Origin: a virus
Length of the DNA stretch: 49,366 nt
Virus record (IMG/VR): IMGVR_UViG_3300028581_002269
Coordinates: 1 to 49,366 of that record
Reading direction: 5' to 3' (one strand)
A program made the position numbers and the translations under genes. The notes beneath the pieces were generated by a model. The model was not told where the DNA came from. It did no database searches and saw nothing but the letters and a program-made list of their open reading frames with translations. Of this stretch, positions 26,156-35,563 are shown piece after piece (position 1 is the stretch's first letter; every line of letters begins with the position of its first letter).

Positions 26156-26338
26156 TTATTCCCAAGTTATTCCAAACCCGTTATCTGTGATTATTGGTGA
26201 ACCGTTTTCATCAACAACTATCAAAAATGTACGGTGGTAATGGTCCACTTTTACATTGACCGCAAAATTCTGAGTTAGGTTGTACGATATGAGAACCACC
26301 AAAAGTATCGGGTCTACAATATCTTCTACAATCAACAA
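26156..26338 (-). CDS. Possible small ORF or frameshifted C-terminus of the LamG-like protein
   Basis: A 60-residue reading frame overlapping the 3' end of the gene at 26,211 by 128 nt. Its own part, after that gene's stop, reads IVVDENGSPIITDNGFGITW, which looks like a genuine protein end rather than noise. A +1 shift near TTT at about 26,222-26,227 would join it to the LamG-like protein. Separate translation is the alternative. Evidence is weak. Confidence 0.3.
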   Translation of the reverse strand: MLIVEDIVDPILLVVLISYNLTQNFAVNVKVDHYHRTFLIVVDENGSPIITDNGFGITWE

Positions 26339-28088
26339 AGAAGTTATTTCTTATTTCCAAAACATTTAAAGGTTTCTCATAGAATCTTAACTGAGATAGT
26401 TCACCTTCGAAACTACCTGCAAAATTTTGTTGTAACCATAGACCTCTATCAGAATAGTCTGGTCCACCAAAAGTTTGACTTTCGATTAAACCCTGAGTAC
26501 CACCACCCCAACTCATATTAAATGGTACCCCAATTTGTTTATCACTCCATTCGTTAAGAGCTCTAAGTTGTAGACCAATAAAATCATCTACCTTATATTT
26601 TACTAACCCATTAACCCAAAATTTTAACGTACCTGAAGGTAAAGTGTTTTTTATACCACTACCAGCTGTATATGTTACAGCTATATGATTCCAACTTGTT
26701 CCCGATGGAATAACGTTAGGTTCTGAATAACCCTCTTCCATCATAGTACCAGTAATTCTGTATTTATTATTATAACAACTACCAGATACTGTCATTTTTC
26801 TATAACCAATTCTACCATCGTCAGTAATTCTAAATCCTAAAGCGTTTTCAGATAGTTGGTCACAATATGAATAAGTTCTACCAGTGGTAATACTACTTTC
26901 ATTTGGAAAACATCTAGTAGAATTACAACAACTATTATTGTAAGGTGATGAAATGTTAAACCAATTTTGACCACCAGTTATGATGTTAGGATCAATCGGA
27001 CCTTCTTCAACACCACAACAACTATTATTTGTACATCCAGTACAAACACAATTACAGTTACAGGCCCACGGTGTTTTTATATTAAACCAACTTTGACTAC
27101 CGTCTGAAATATGTTCTTCAAAAGCTTTAGCTGCTGATGGTGATAATGGTATTCCAGTTGTCGTATTTAGACCAGTCTCACCAGAAAAATCATCCCAAAA
27201 TTTATTTTCAGCACGAGTACCGATATAGAAGAAAAAATTCTTATTATTTGGGTAGATATCATTTAGTGTTGTACCTGTCACACAAAAAGTAGTTCCAGTA
27301 TTACCAGAAGTAGTACCACTTGTAAATCCTGAAATACACTGACAAAACCCGTTATTTGATTGAATCCAAGTTTCCATTGACCACCCAACAGGAAAATCGG
27401 TTGGCATAACTTGCCAAGCCGTTGTTGCCGAAACGGATGTTAAAGTATATCCAGTACGACAACAAGAATCTATATGTTCTACTAATATCGGTGCCGGTAC
27501 ATCTCTATCTAATTTAAAAAATCCTTGATAAAACCCACCATCTAAACAAATAGTATTACCTACAGGACAACCTTCAGGCGTCATCGTATTTTGATGGAAC
27601 ATCCAAGGGTAAACATATTGTCCAGGACCTACAGTACAACCTGAAGTACAACCAGTCATCCCAGAACTACAACCAGAAAAGTTAAAACTAACGGTATAGG
27701 CTGTTACAGGATATAAAACTAATTTAGTACTAGCTGAAGTTATAACTAAAGTTTCACCAGAAAGACATGATACTCGACCATTATCAACACCTGTTAATCC
27801 CCAATCATTTAATGTAAATCCTGAAGATGGCGTTATGGTTCTACCAGACCATTCAATTAATGAGGTTAAAGATGTACCGTCTATTGTAGTATTAGAATTA
27901 TCAGTATCAAACCAAACAACTAAACCGTCTTCTATAATACTATATTTACAAGAATCCTTACAATTTGTGGCATATCCATAACAATCACCTAATCTATCAT
28001 TAGCTAAATTGAAATCCCAATACTCACTGTAAACAATGTTTATGGATTCAAAATTTTTAAAAAAATAGTTATTTTTTATATCCATCAT
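26211..28088 (-). CDS. Cys-rich LamG-like adhesion or fibre protein
   Basis: A 625-residue protein. Residues about 410-585 form a LamG/concanavalin-like jelly-roll: ALGFRITDDGRIGYRKM, SWNHIAVTYTAGSG, GTLKFWVNGLVKYKV and FAGSFEGELSQLRFYEKPLN. Similar domains bind sugars in phage receptor-binding proteins. An earlier jelly-roll-like segment spans 55-200. Residues 343-358 hold eight cysteines, and there are about 30 Cys overall, unusual for a virion protein. It is encoded between the 869-aa fibre protein and the beta-helix protein. Confidence 0.7.
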   Translation of the reverse strand: MMDIKNNYFFKNFESINIVYSEYWDFNLANDRLGDCYGYATNCKDSCKYSIIEDGLVVWFDTDNSNTTIDGTSLTSLIEWSGRTITPSSGFTLNDWGLTGVDNGRVSCLSGETLVITSASTKLVLYPVTAYTVSFNFSGCSSGMTGCTSGCTVGPGQYVYPWMFHQNTMTPEGCPVGNTICLDGGFYQGFFKLDRDVPAPILVEHIDSCCRTGYTLTSVSATTAWQVMPTDFPVGWSMETWIQSNNGFCQCISGFTSGTTSGNTGTTFCVTGTTLNDIYPNNKNFFFYIGTRAENKFWDDFSGETGLNTTTGIPLSPSAAKAFEEHISDGSQSWFNIKTPWACNCNCVCTGCTNNSCCGVEEGPIDPNIITGGQNWFNISSPYNNSCCNSTRCFPNESSITTGRTYSYCDQLSENALGFRITDDGRIGYRKMTVSGSCYNNKYRITGTMMEEGYSEPNVIPSGTSWNHIAVTYTAGSGIKNTLPSGTLKFWVNGLVKYKVDDFIGLQLRALNEWSDKQIGVPFNMSWGGGTQGLIESQTFGGPDYSDRGLWLQQNFAGSFEGELSQLRFYEKPLNVLEIRNNFFVDCRRYCRPDTFGGSHIVQPNSEFCGQCKSGPLPPYIFDSC

Positions 28089-30697
28089 TAAAGAGCTAAT
28101 TCAAGATTGTTCCAATAGGTTATTAATACCTTATACTCACCTGTGGTTAGTGCTTGTGGTGATGCTCCCACGTCTACAAAGTAGATGGTCGCTAAATCTG
28201 GATTTGGGAAATAATGTGGACCGTTTTCAAGTGTTGTCCTAAATAATGTGATGATATTGTGTGTTGGTATAAAACCTGTCCAACCAGAAGGACTCCATAT
28301 ACCCCCAATCGTACCGACTGAAGCACCGAATATAGATAGATCAGTTGTTTTTGTATATACTTGTATATCTGTTACTGTCCAACCAGAAGGTATGTATATA
28401 TTATATGTTCCACCAGTAGTATTACCAGATGTTAATAATTCTGTAATAAAATTAGGTCTTATAGGTCCATAAGTATTATAATCATTAACATTTAAATGAC
28501 CTACATAAGCGTTAACACTACTAGCCCCAGCAACAACTTTTTCTGTATACGTTGTATCGGGTGTTGTTGTTGTTATGTTTGAACCTAGTATAAAAGTGTT
28601 GGGGTTAGCGGCTATATTACTGGTACCACCCACAATGGTTGAGTATGTATAATTTACTGTATTATTGGTACCACCTAAAATAGTTGAAAAATTAACCGCG
28701 GCTGAAATTGAATTACTTTCACCGTTAAGTATGGAATTCCAACCACCTAAAATACCTAAAACTGTAATATCATTACCAAAACCATTACCAATTAAACTAT
28801 ATCTTGAATTAGTAATTATATTTGTACTACCACCACCAATTAAACTATATGTTGATGGGAATATAGGACCATCAATTGTATTAGTAAGACCGTTTATTAT
28901 TGTACTATTTGCACTATTACTAATTAAATGAGTGGTACCATTAACAATTGTAGATCTAGGACTACCAGTTATAGTATTAGACTGACCATTAATGATTGAT
29001 GAGGCAATCCCTTGAACAATATTTGATAATCCACCTAATACCAAAGCCCTATTTGAAAGGGTAAAATTGTTTCCTGAAAGTGTTACAATATCGTAAGTGT
29101 TTGGCCCAAATATATAAGGTGATGTCATTCCAGAGATAACCCCAGTTCCACCACTTCCTGACGCTACTGTTTGCCAAGTTACAATTCCGGCACCGTTCGT
29201 TGTCATTACCTGACCAACAGTTCCGTCTATATTGGGTAATGTGAATTTATTATTAATATTAACACTATTACCTAAATAAATGGTATTAGCGGTAAAAGCT
29301 GTTAATCCGTAACCACCTAATACAGCTGAATTATTCGATCCACTACGTATTGTTGCGTTTTGTGCTGATATAAAACTTCCCGCTGTTGGTCTATTATCTT
29401 TTGATTGTGTATCTAACCCAGTGTTGTCAGCAACTATAATATCTCCTTCAATACCAGAACCCCCAAGGAAACTATAAGCATCCCCCTTTAAAAAAGCGTA
29501 AGAAGATCCTTGAAATTGGAGTGATGTTGAACTAGCGGCTACATAATCACCACCTAATATACTAACACCACCACCTGGGATAGATATGCTAGGTTCGAAT
29601 ACTGTAATAACATTGGTAAAACCATGACCAACATTTAACTGACCACCAAAAGGATTTTTTGACATTGCGAGATGGAAACCAGTTGTTGTACCACTCTCTG
29701 TATCTAATAATAAACTATCATCATTTAATGCTAATTGACTAGTAGTACCTAATGATTGGATAATTTTATTACTACCCATCACCAAACTGTCTTTTACATT
29801 TATAGGTGAACATCCATATAAATTATGAACATATAGGTCAGTAATACAACTTGCTGAAGTATTACCTGTAAATTGTACAATAGTTGTTCCAGTACCAGAA
29901 GGAGCTGGTTGCCAAGTTGCACCACCAAAAGTATCAGAAGTTAAAACATATCCAGCAACTGGACCAGTTTCTATAGTTATAGTTACACCAGTTCTAATCA
30001 CTAATGAAGCTGTATTATCCCAAGTAAATTGACCGTTGTCGGTTACATCTAAATGGTCTAAAGACGCACTACTAGTGATTCTAAAAGTATTAAACATACC
30101 CGTACCCTCACCCTTAAGATGAAGTATTGTTTGGGGGTTAAAACTTGGTGAACCGATAGCCACATGAGCCCCATTTTCACCTATTAATACGGGATTTGTA
30201 TTTACAGGTTGAATATGTAAGGATGCCGGTGCTAATCCACAACTATGAATATTTGATACCCACATATCGGTAATACAATCACCTGAAGTATTACCTGTAA
30301 ATTGTACATAAACATATGTAGTCCCACTACCACCACCACTAGTTCCACCCGTTAAAAAATATGAGGCAGGAAACCAAGAGACGTGCCCTTGTGCGTCCAA
30401 ACCACCTAAGATGTAACCTGTAACGTTTACTGTTGTAGTTGCTGACGTACCACTTATTAATTGAATTGGGGGTTTAACTATTAGTGAGGTTAATTCACCA
30501 TAATTACGATAACCAGATAATCCAGCTAAAATATATTGTGTACTAGCTGATGTACTACCCGTAAAATCTAATACTGGAGCATTTATTTGAAGGTACCCCG
30601 TACTATTTATATGGGTTTTACCAGATAAGGATATAGTGTTACCACTATATTGAACCTGTTGTCTATCTTCAAAATTGGGTCTTGTAAAAAATGGCAT
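28088..30697 (-). CDS. Large tail fibre with YadA-like head repeats
   Basis: An 869-residue fibre protein. Residues 1-120 are an N-terminal attachment region with beta repeats. A motif VQFTGNTS-x-x-CITD occurs twice (131-144 and 274-287), a tandem duplication also visible in the DNA. Residues 490-510 (DGTVGQVMTTNGAGIVTWQT) are a shaft motif common in Bacteroidota phage fibres. Residues 550-710 carry about ten YadA/Hep-Hag-like turns (LGGLSNIVQG, IINGQSNTIT, ILGGTNNTV, IVGGTSNIA), which form a trimeric left-handed beta-roll. The last 150 residues are a likely tip domain. Coupled to the LamG-like gene at 28,088. Confidence 0.85.
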   Translation of the reverse strand: MPFFTRPNFEDRQQVQYSGNTISLSGKTHINSTGYLQINAPVLDFTGSTSASTQYILAGLSGYRNYGELTSLIVKPPIQLISGTSATTTVNVTGYILGGLDAQGHVSWFPASYFLTGGTSGGGSGTTYVYVQFTGNTSGDCITDMWVSNIHSCGLAPASLHIQPVNTNPVLIGENGAHVAIGSPSFNPQTILHLKGEGTGMFNTFRITSSASLDHLDVTDNGQFTWDNTASLVIRTGVTITIETGPVAGYVLTSDTFGGATWQPAPSGTGTTIVQFTGNTSASCITDLYVHNLYGCSPINVKDSLVMGSNKIIQSLGTTSQLALNDDSLLLDTESGTTTGFHLAMSKNPFGGQLNVGHGFTNVITVFEPSISIPGGGVSILGGDYVAASSTSLQFQGSSYAFLKGDAYSFLGGSGIEGDIIVADNTGLDTQSKDNRPTAGSFISAQNATIRSGSNNSAVLGGYGLTAFTANTIYLGNSVNINNKFTLPNIDGTVGQVMTTNGAGIVTWQTVASGSGGTGVISGMTSPYIFGPNTYDIVTLSGNNFTLSNRALVLGGLSNIVQGIASSIINGQSNTITGSPRSTIVNGTTHLISNSANSTIINGLTNTIDGPIFPSTYSLIGGGSTNIITNSRYSLIGNGFGNDITVLGILGGWNSILNGESNSISAAVNFSTILGGTNNTVNYTYSTIVGGTSNIAANPNTFILGSNITTTTPDTTYTEKVVAGASSVNAYVGHLNVNDYNTYGPIRPNFITELLTSGNTTGGTYNIYIPSGWTVTDIQVYTKTTDLSIFGASVGTIGGIWSPSGWTGFIPTHNIITLFRTTLENGPHYFPNPDLATIYFVDVGASPQALTTGEYKVLITYWNNLELAL

Positions 30698-30698
30698 A

Positions 30699-31835
30699 TT
30701 ATATTACTGTAATACCTAATGGTCTATATTGTAATGCTTTATTTAACATTTCAGCTTCAGTAGCTTTACGTGTTAACATAGCTTCTGGTCTTAATCTTTC
30801 TAATCTCTCATTTAGTCTCTCCATTAGAGCTACTCTATCTTCTTTTGATTCACTTAATAGTGATTCATAATCCATAGTTACTTCAGCGTCAGTAACACCT
30901 AGTACACCACCAAATTTACCACGAACCCTACCTAAAGTTTCTTTACATAAAGCAGTAAAGTAATCTCTTACCCATTGTTTAGATGGTGTATTTAATTCAC
31001 TAAAATTAACTACATCGACAGGAACGTCAGATGGTAATTTAACAATATCTTTATTTGCGTTTAAACATCTTTGTCTTTCTTCGTCAGATGTGGTTTCGTA
31101 ATACCAATACCATACTCTAGCGTTGTTAACAGACTGACCGTTTAACCCTATTCCACCAAAAGCAACTCTACTACCTGGAGTTGGAATTAGGTGAAGTAAT
31201 CTAGTCCCGTTTGGGCCAGCGGTTAACCTATAAATTAAATCTGAACTTATTAATCTTTGTTTTAAATTATAGTCAGCGTTTCTTAATACAATATCAAAAG
31301 ATGTGGTTAAATAAGAACCACCATAACCAAATCCACCGCCGGCAAATTGAGCTCCACCGAAACCGGCAGCAAAACCACCATAACCCCCACCAAATCCATT
31401 ACTAGAAAATAATGCTAAATCTACAGTTGGTGGTTGATAATATAATACCTCATTTAACTCTCTACCAGCTGGGATAGAATATGTTTGTTGACCGTTTCTT
31501 AATGAAACAAAATCTTGTTTAAGTTCCCAAGGTCCACGAGCTTGTAGACCAACAATTTTTGAATAGGCATATGTAAATGAATCTTCATAACCTAAACCTC
31601 TAGTTGTTAAAGCTTTGGTTAAATCTGCAGTATCTAAATTGATACCATCTAAAGATGACCATTGAGTTTCAATTAACCATTCGTTTATATAAGACGAATG
31701 ATCTTCAACAGCGATTTCTAATAGGGTGCACATTTGTTCGTCATCCAACTCAACTTTCCTGAGTGGTGCTCCTAATCTATGTTTAACTTGACGAAATACT
31801 TTCTGTTTTTCCGCTTCTTCTATAACAAGTGACAT
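30699..31835 (-). CDS. Virion structural protein, possible gp13-like neck protein
   Basis: A 378-residue protein. The N-terminal VKHRLGAPLRKVELDDEQM then LEIAVEDHSSYINEWLIE is a helical pattern shared with neck or portal-adapter proteins (T4 gp13 type). Residues about 195-245 form a beta region (LLHLIPTPGSRVAF, VWYWYYET). An insert at 143-175 is almost entirely Gly, Phe, Ala and Tyr. It stands at the head of the fibre gene block, next to a late-type element, and 2 kb from gp14- and gp15-like genes on the other strand. The gp13 call is tentative; a structural role is more certain. Confidence 0.55.
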   Translation of the reverse strand: MSLVIEEAEKQKVFRQVKHRLGAPLRKVELDDEQMCTLLEIAVEDHSSYINEWLIETQWSSLDGINLDTADLTKALTTRGLGYEDSFTYAYSKIVGLQARGPWELKQDFVSLRNGQQTYSIPAGRELNEVLYYQPPTVDLALFSSNGFGGGYGGFAAGFGGAQFAGGGFGYGGSYLTTSFDIVLRNADYNLKQRLISSDLIYRLTAGPNGTRLLHLIPTPGSRVAFGGIGLNGQSVNNARVWYWYYETTSDEERQRCLNANKDIVKLPSDVPVDVVNFSELNTPSKQWVRDYFTALCKETLGRVRGKFGGVLGVTDAEVTMDYESLLSESKEDRVALMERLNERLERLRPEAMLTRKATEAEMLNKALQYRPLGITVI

Positions 31836-31840
31836 GTTCG

Positions 31841-31859
31841 ACTTTTATTCATAAATATC
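31841..31859 (-). promoter_or_regulatory. Late-type ATATTTAT element
   Basis: Minus-strand GATATTTATGAATAAAAGT, 15 nt from the core to the ATG at 31,835. It would drive the neck-like and fibre genes. Confidence 0.5.
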
Positions 31860-31886
31860 GCCGAATAGTTAATGTTTAGAACATCA

Positions 31887-33728
31887 TTAGATAAAGTTGT
31901 GTTTCTTAACGGAAGTTTTTATTAAATCCATGAAATCTGTCATAATATCCATTTCTTGGTGTTCTTCACCCATAACAGTATTGATAATTCCACGTTTTCT
32001 TTGGAGGGTATCGAATATCATAGTTTGTACTGTGTTCTCAAATAATGGATAGTAAACATTTACTGTTTTATCTTGTCCAATACGGTAACATCTATCTTCT
32101 GCTTGACTATGATTAGCGGGTACGAAATCTAAATCATTCATGATAACTTCTGAAGCTGCGGTTAGTGTAATAGCTGAACCAGCTGAAATTATGTTACCTA
32201 TGAATACTTTTATTCTGTCATCTCCCTGGAAAGAGTCAATAGATTTTTGTTTTTCTTTTTCATTCATTGGGCCGTGATGGCATACGGCAATATCACCAAG
32301 TCTACGTTTTAATTCTAGAAGTGAATCCGTGAAACAGGTAAAAATAATAACTTTATGACCTTCTTCTATAGCCTTTTCAGCTAATTCGACTGTATGTTGA
32401 ACCATCTCCATAGCTAAAAATTTACGTAAAACCACTAATTCAACCATATGTCTACCAGCACCAAGATTCTTACCCTCACTTTTTGCCCATTCAAGATATT
32501 CTTCGAAAACAGATTCATATCTTTTTCTATCATCAACCTCAACATAATAAGGTGATATAATTTTAGGTGGTAAATCTAGATGATCTTCTTTCTTTCTTCT
32601 TAAAACCAAATTTGTAGTTCTTTTATGTAACTCTTCTAAATTTGAAGCACCGTCAGTAATCCAAATAATTCTCTCCTTACCTAATTTAGTTTTTTTCCTG
32701 AATTTTTTTGCCGCACAATAACGAAAAGCGAAGAATTGCCAATTTGATGTTACAGGGGAATCACAAAGGTGTAGTAAATTATAATAATCCATTGGACGAT
32801 TAGCTATTGGTGTTCCAGTTAATAACCACCTTCTTTTAATTGGTTTAGCAATCTCATTTACAATTTTAGTTCTATCTGCTTTTGGGTTTTTAACATAATG
32901 AGCCTCATCTAATATTAATAAATCAAATCCCTCATCAACTAGAAATCTTTTAATTTCATAGTCCTTATATTTTTTTCTACCGTCAATTAATGTATGGAAT
33001 TTATTTAATATATCGTAATTAATGATAGTGAACCTTTTAGGGTCCCAATGTCCAGATTTGATTATAGAAATTTCATCTTCATCAACAAAATTCATAATCT
33101 CACGTTTCCAATTAATTTTAGCGTTTGCTGGACAGATAACTAATACTTTCTCAGCTTTAACTTCTAGAGCCGACACAATTGACATAAAGGTTTTACCCAA
33201 ACCCATATCATCAGCTAAAATACATTTGTTTTTCTTATATAAAAATTTAATACCCGATTCTTGATGTTTAAACGGTACCCTATTTTTCTTATCTAGTTCT
33301 ATGTATTTTTCAAAATCTATTGTAACATCATCTAGGTTCTCTTCAAATAAGTCTGTATGTACTTGTGTTTTTGGGAGATAGTATAATGCTGATTCTTTTT
33401 GGTTTTTATATAACTTACCTCTAATATGATATGATTTATCACTCTCAGCTAAGAGTTTTTCTATGAAAACACGTTCTGGAACGTTTTTTAATTTGTATTT
33501 TTCTTTTAGTTGTTCACCTAAGTATGGTGCTATATCAACAACTTTATTGATATCAATTGGTTCTCTTTCAAAATTTTCTTCAATGTAACTTATTTGACTA
33601 GGTGTGAGCAAGAAAAACCCATCCATATCTAATTTTTTCTTCATTTTTAAGATATGTTCATTAGTTCCTTCGTAGGTTCGAATTCTATCTAATGTCGTTT
33701 TATTCTTTAATTTGGTTAGATCCACCAT
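31887..33728 (-). CDS. SNF2-family helicase/translocase
   Basis: A 613-residue SF2 ATPase of the Snf2 group. The motifs are Q-like FKHQESGIKFL, Walker A LADDMGLGKT (171-180), motif Ia VLVICPANAKINWKRE, DEAH box LLILDEAHYVKNP and motif III LLTGTPIANRP. The C-terminal RecA domain has VIIFTCFTDSL, MNDLDFVPANHSQAEDRCYR and IGQDKTVNVYY. The pattern is close to SMARCAL1-like annealing or remodelling helicases. It may act in replication restart or recombination, as UvsW does in T4. ATG at 33,728 is preceded by a late-type element. Confidence 0.9.
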   Translation of the reverse strand: MVDLTKLKNKTTLDRIRTYEGTNEHILKMKKKLDMDGFFLLTPSQISYIEENFEREPIDINKVVDIAPYLGEQLKEKYKLKNVPERVFIEKLLAESDKSYHIRGKLYKNQKESALYYLPKTQVHTDLFEENLDDVTIDFEKYIELDKKNRVPFKHQESGIKFLYKKNKCILADDMGLGKTFMSIVSALEVKAEKVLVICPANAKINWKREIMNFVDEDEISIIKSGHWDPKRFTIINYDILNKFHTLIDGRKKYKDYEIKRFLVDEGFDLLILDEAHYVKNPKADRTKIVNEIAKPIKRRWLLTGTPIANRPMDYYNLLHLCDSPVTSNWQFFAFRYCAAKKFRKKTKLGKERIIWITDGASNLEELHKRTTNLVLRRKKEDHLDLPPKIISPYYVEVDDRKRYESVFEEYLEWAKSEGKNLGAGRHMVELVVLRKFLAMEMVQHTVELAEKAIEEGHKVIIFTCFTDSLLELKRRLGDIAVCHHGPMNEKEKQKSIDSFQGDDRIKVFIGNIISAGSAITLTAASEVIMNDLDFVPANHSQAEDRCYRIGQDKTVNVYYPLFENTVQTMIFDTLQRKRGIINTVMGEEHQEMDIMTDFMDLIKTSVKKHNFI

Positions 33729-33730
33729 AT

Positions 33731-33746
33731 GACAAAATAAATATAG
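33731..33746 (-). promoter_or_regulatory. Late-type ATATTTAT element
   Basis: Minus-strand CTATATTTATTTTGTC, 8 nt from the core to the helicase ATG. It lies in the divergent region shared with the gp14-like gene. Confidence 0.4.
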
Positions 33747-33783
33747 TGTTTGACTGTGGAAAATAAAGAAAATGGTACATATT

Positions 33784-33799
33784 CAAATATTTATTAAAA
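33784..33799 (+). promoter_or_regulatory. Late-type ATATTTAT element
   Basis: Plus-strand AAATATTTATTAAAAT, 18 nt from the core to the ATG at 33,813; mirrors the element for the divergent helicase gene. Confidence 0.45.
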
Positions 33800-33812
33800 T
33801 ATAAGTGTGCAT

Positions 33813-34331
33813 ATGGTTAAGCGTAAATTCCCTATAAATAGGATGGGCAAATTTTTTGATGAGATTGATTTCGGTATTGAAAACGAAATGTCTCGTGAAT
33901 ATGTCGAGGGTGACTTAAACATAGTGGTTGTTTTATTTCAAGTAGATAGGAAAGAAACACAAACTGATGATGTTTATGGAGAAGCTAAAACAAATGAAAT
34001 TAGATTTAAAGCACCTAAAGAATTAAGAGTTAAACTAGCCTTAGATGAGGCTGAGAATAAAACCTATTCTGAAGGTATGAATAGGTATCTGGATTACGGC
34101 CAATTTAAATTCCATATTTTTCAAGAACAATTAGAAGAATTAAGTGCTGAAATTAGTTACGGTGATTATATCGGTTATTCCGATAGAGAAGATAATATAA
34201 AATATTTTACAGTTAACAATGATGGTAAGATATTTTCAGATAACGCACATACAAGAATTGGGTATAAGGGGTATTATAGAACAATCACCTGTATTACAGC
34301 TGACGCTAACGAGTTTTTACCAAATTATTAA
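33813..34331 (+). CDS. gp14-like neck protein (tentative)
   Basis: A 172-residue protein starting MVKRKFPINRMGKFFDEI; a GTG two codons upstream is an alternative. DDVYGEAKTNEIRFKAPKEL, then DYGQFKFHIFQEQLEELSAE and SYGDYIGYSDREDNIKYF, follow the order of features in T4 gp14: a GE(D) turn, a basic/aromatic strand and a P/GD-type loop before a hydrophobic strand. It is shorter than gp14 (256 aa). The next gene, 3 nt on, is gp15-like, as in T4. Neck proteins close the head and dock the tail. Confidence 0.5.
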   Translation: MVKRKFPINRMGKFFDEIDFGIENEMSREYVEGDLNIVVVLFQVDRKETQTDDVYGEAKTNEIRFKAPKELRVKLALDEAENKTYSEGMNRYLDYGQFKFHIFQEQLEELSAEISYGDYIGYSDREDNIKYFTVNNDGKIFSDNAHTRIGYKGYYRTITCITADANEFLPNY

Positions 34332-34334
34332 TAA

Positions 34335-35375
34335 ATGGCTTTACCTAAGAAATATAAAAAAGATTTAAATGTTAAAAGGGTTGCTCTTGATGGGGGACCT
34401 AAAAAATATATTGATGATTATCATGACCAAAATAAGGCTAACTTACCACGTGGTGTAGACCACGCTGATTTAGATAATGGATTTGTTGATTGGGTTGGTA
34501 ATGATTTAGGTATTGTTATAGACGACAATAAAGTTCCAGTAACTTTTTTAACAGCACAAAGATGGGCTGAATTCACAAGAACTTGGCAAAATTCCGATAA
34601 GTATAAAAATATTAAAATACCTTTTGTATCTGTAGTTAGAAAACCAGATGCACAACCAGGTACTAATCCAGCTGATTTTAAAATACCAGTTAGAAAAACT
34701 TTTCCCTATATGACTATTCCAACTTGGGATGGTAATAAGAAAGGTTCAGATGTTTATATGATACCACAACCCGTTGGAGTTGATTTAACATATACTATCA
34801 GATTTTTCACCTTCAGAATGAATGAATTAAATAAGTTAAACCAAAAGGTTTTAACAACTTTCGCTTCAGCACAAGCATATGTCAATATAAAGGGTCATTA
34901 CTTCCCTATTTATCTAGAAAGTATTGGTGACGAATCAACAATAGATGATATTGAGGGTAAACGATATTATGTTCAAACATACGAATTAAGAATGGCGGCA
35001 TATATTTTAGATGAGGATGAATTTGAGATTAAACCAGGTCTAGAAAGAGCAATACTTTCTTATGAGGTTGAATCTAAAAAGCCTAAAGTTGTCGTTAATA
35101 AAATTAAAGATGAAACTAAAAATGATAAGACCGTAAGTTTTATCATACAATTTCTACCTAGTTCACCAACGACTATAACATTTCAATCTGATTCAGTAGC
35201 TAGTTTTACATCTATTGATACGAATAACATTTCATCAATCACATTCTATATTAACTCAATCCCAACTTCGGTACCATTTTCTGTTACCGAAACGGACATG
35301 ATTAGCATAAGTATAGTAAGAACTAATTCTACTCAGTTATCTGAGTTAATACTAAGAGGAACAGTACCATTATAA
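34335..35375 (+). CDS. gp15-like tail terminator/completion protein
   Basis: A 346-residue protein. NKVPVTFLTAQRWAEFTRTW, GVDLTYTIRFFTFRMNELNK and YYVQTYELRMAAYILDEDEF correspond in order to the beta-hairpin, central strand-helix and C-terminal strand of T4 gp15 (272 aa), which caps the tail and joins it to the neck. Residues about 255-346 are an extra Thr/Ser-rich beta domain (VSFIIQFLPSSPTTITF) not found in T4. It overlaps the next short ORF at ATGA. Confidence 0.6.
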   Translation: MALPKKYKKDLNVKRVALDGGPKKYIDDYHDQNKANLPRGVDHADLDNGFVDWVGNDLGIVIDDNKVPVTFLTAQRWAEFTRTWQNSDKYKNIKIPFVSVVRKPDAQPGTNPADFKIPVRKTFPYMTIPTWDGNKKGSDVYMIPQPVGVDLTYTIRFFTFRMNELNKLNQKVLTTFASAQAYVNIKGHYFPIYLESIGDESTIDDIEGKRYYVQTYELRMAAYILDEDEFEIKPGLERAILSYEVESKKPKVVVNKIKDETKNDKTVSFIIQFLPSSPTTITFQSDSVASFTSIDTNNISSITFYINSIPTSVPFSVTETDMISISIVRTNSTQLSELILRGTVPL

Positions 35376-35563
35376 TGACAGATTTTTGTGGAAATAGTGA
35401 TATAACTAAAATTTTTATTGTTGAACCATCTGGAGCACAACAAATACTTTCTGCCTCAACTTTAAACATAACGGGTGATTTAACTGTAGACGGAAATATT
35501 ATTAATTGTGGTACTGGTAGACTTAAGATAGTTCGTCACCGTAGATATCTTTTTTTATTTTAA
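35375..35563 (+). pseudogene. Truncated structural or fibre-like ORF
   Basis: A 62-residue ORF coupled by ATGA to the gp15-like gene. ILSASTLNITGDLTVDGNII resembles the start of the repeat shafts of fibre proteins in this genome. After residue 48 the sequence turns basic and irregular (GRLKIVRHRRYLFLF), exactly where it runs antiparallel into a minus-strand gene. It is probably the remnant of a longer structural gene, or a small accessory protein. Confidence 0.4.

Noticed and set aside
28248-28931. Plus-strand open frames opposite the large fibre gene
   Set aside because: They mirror the repetitive fibre sequence and have no independent features.
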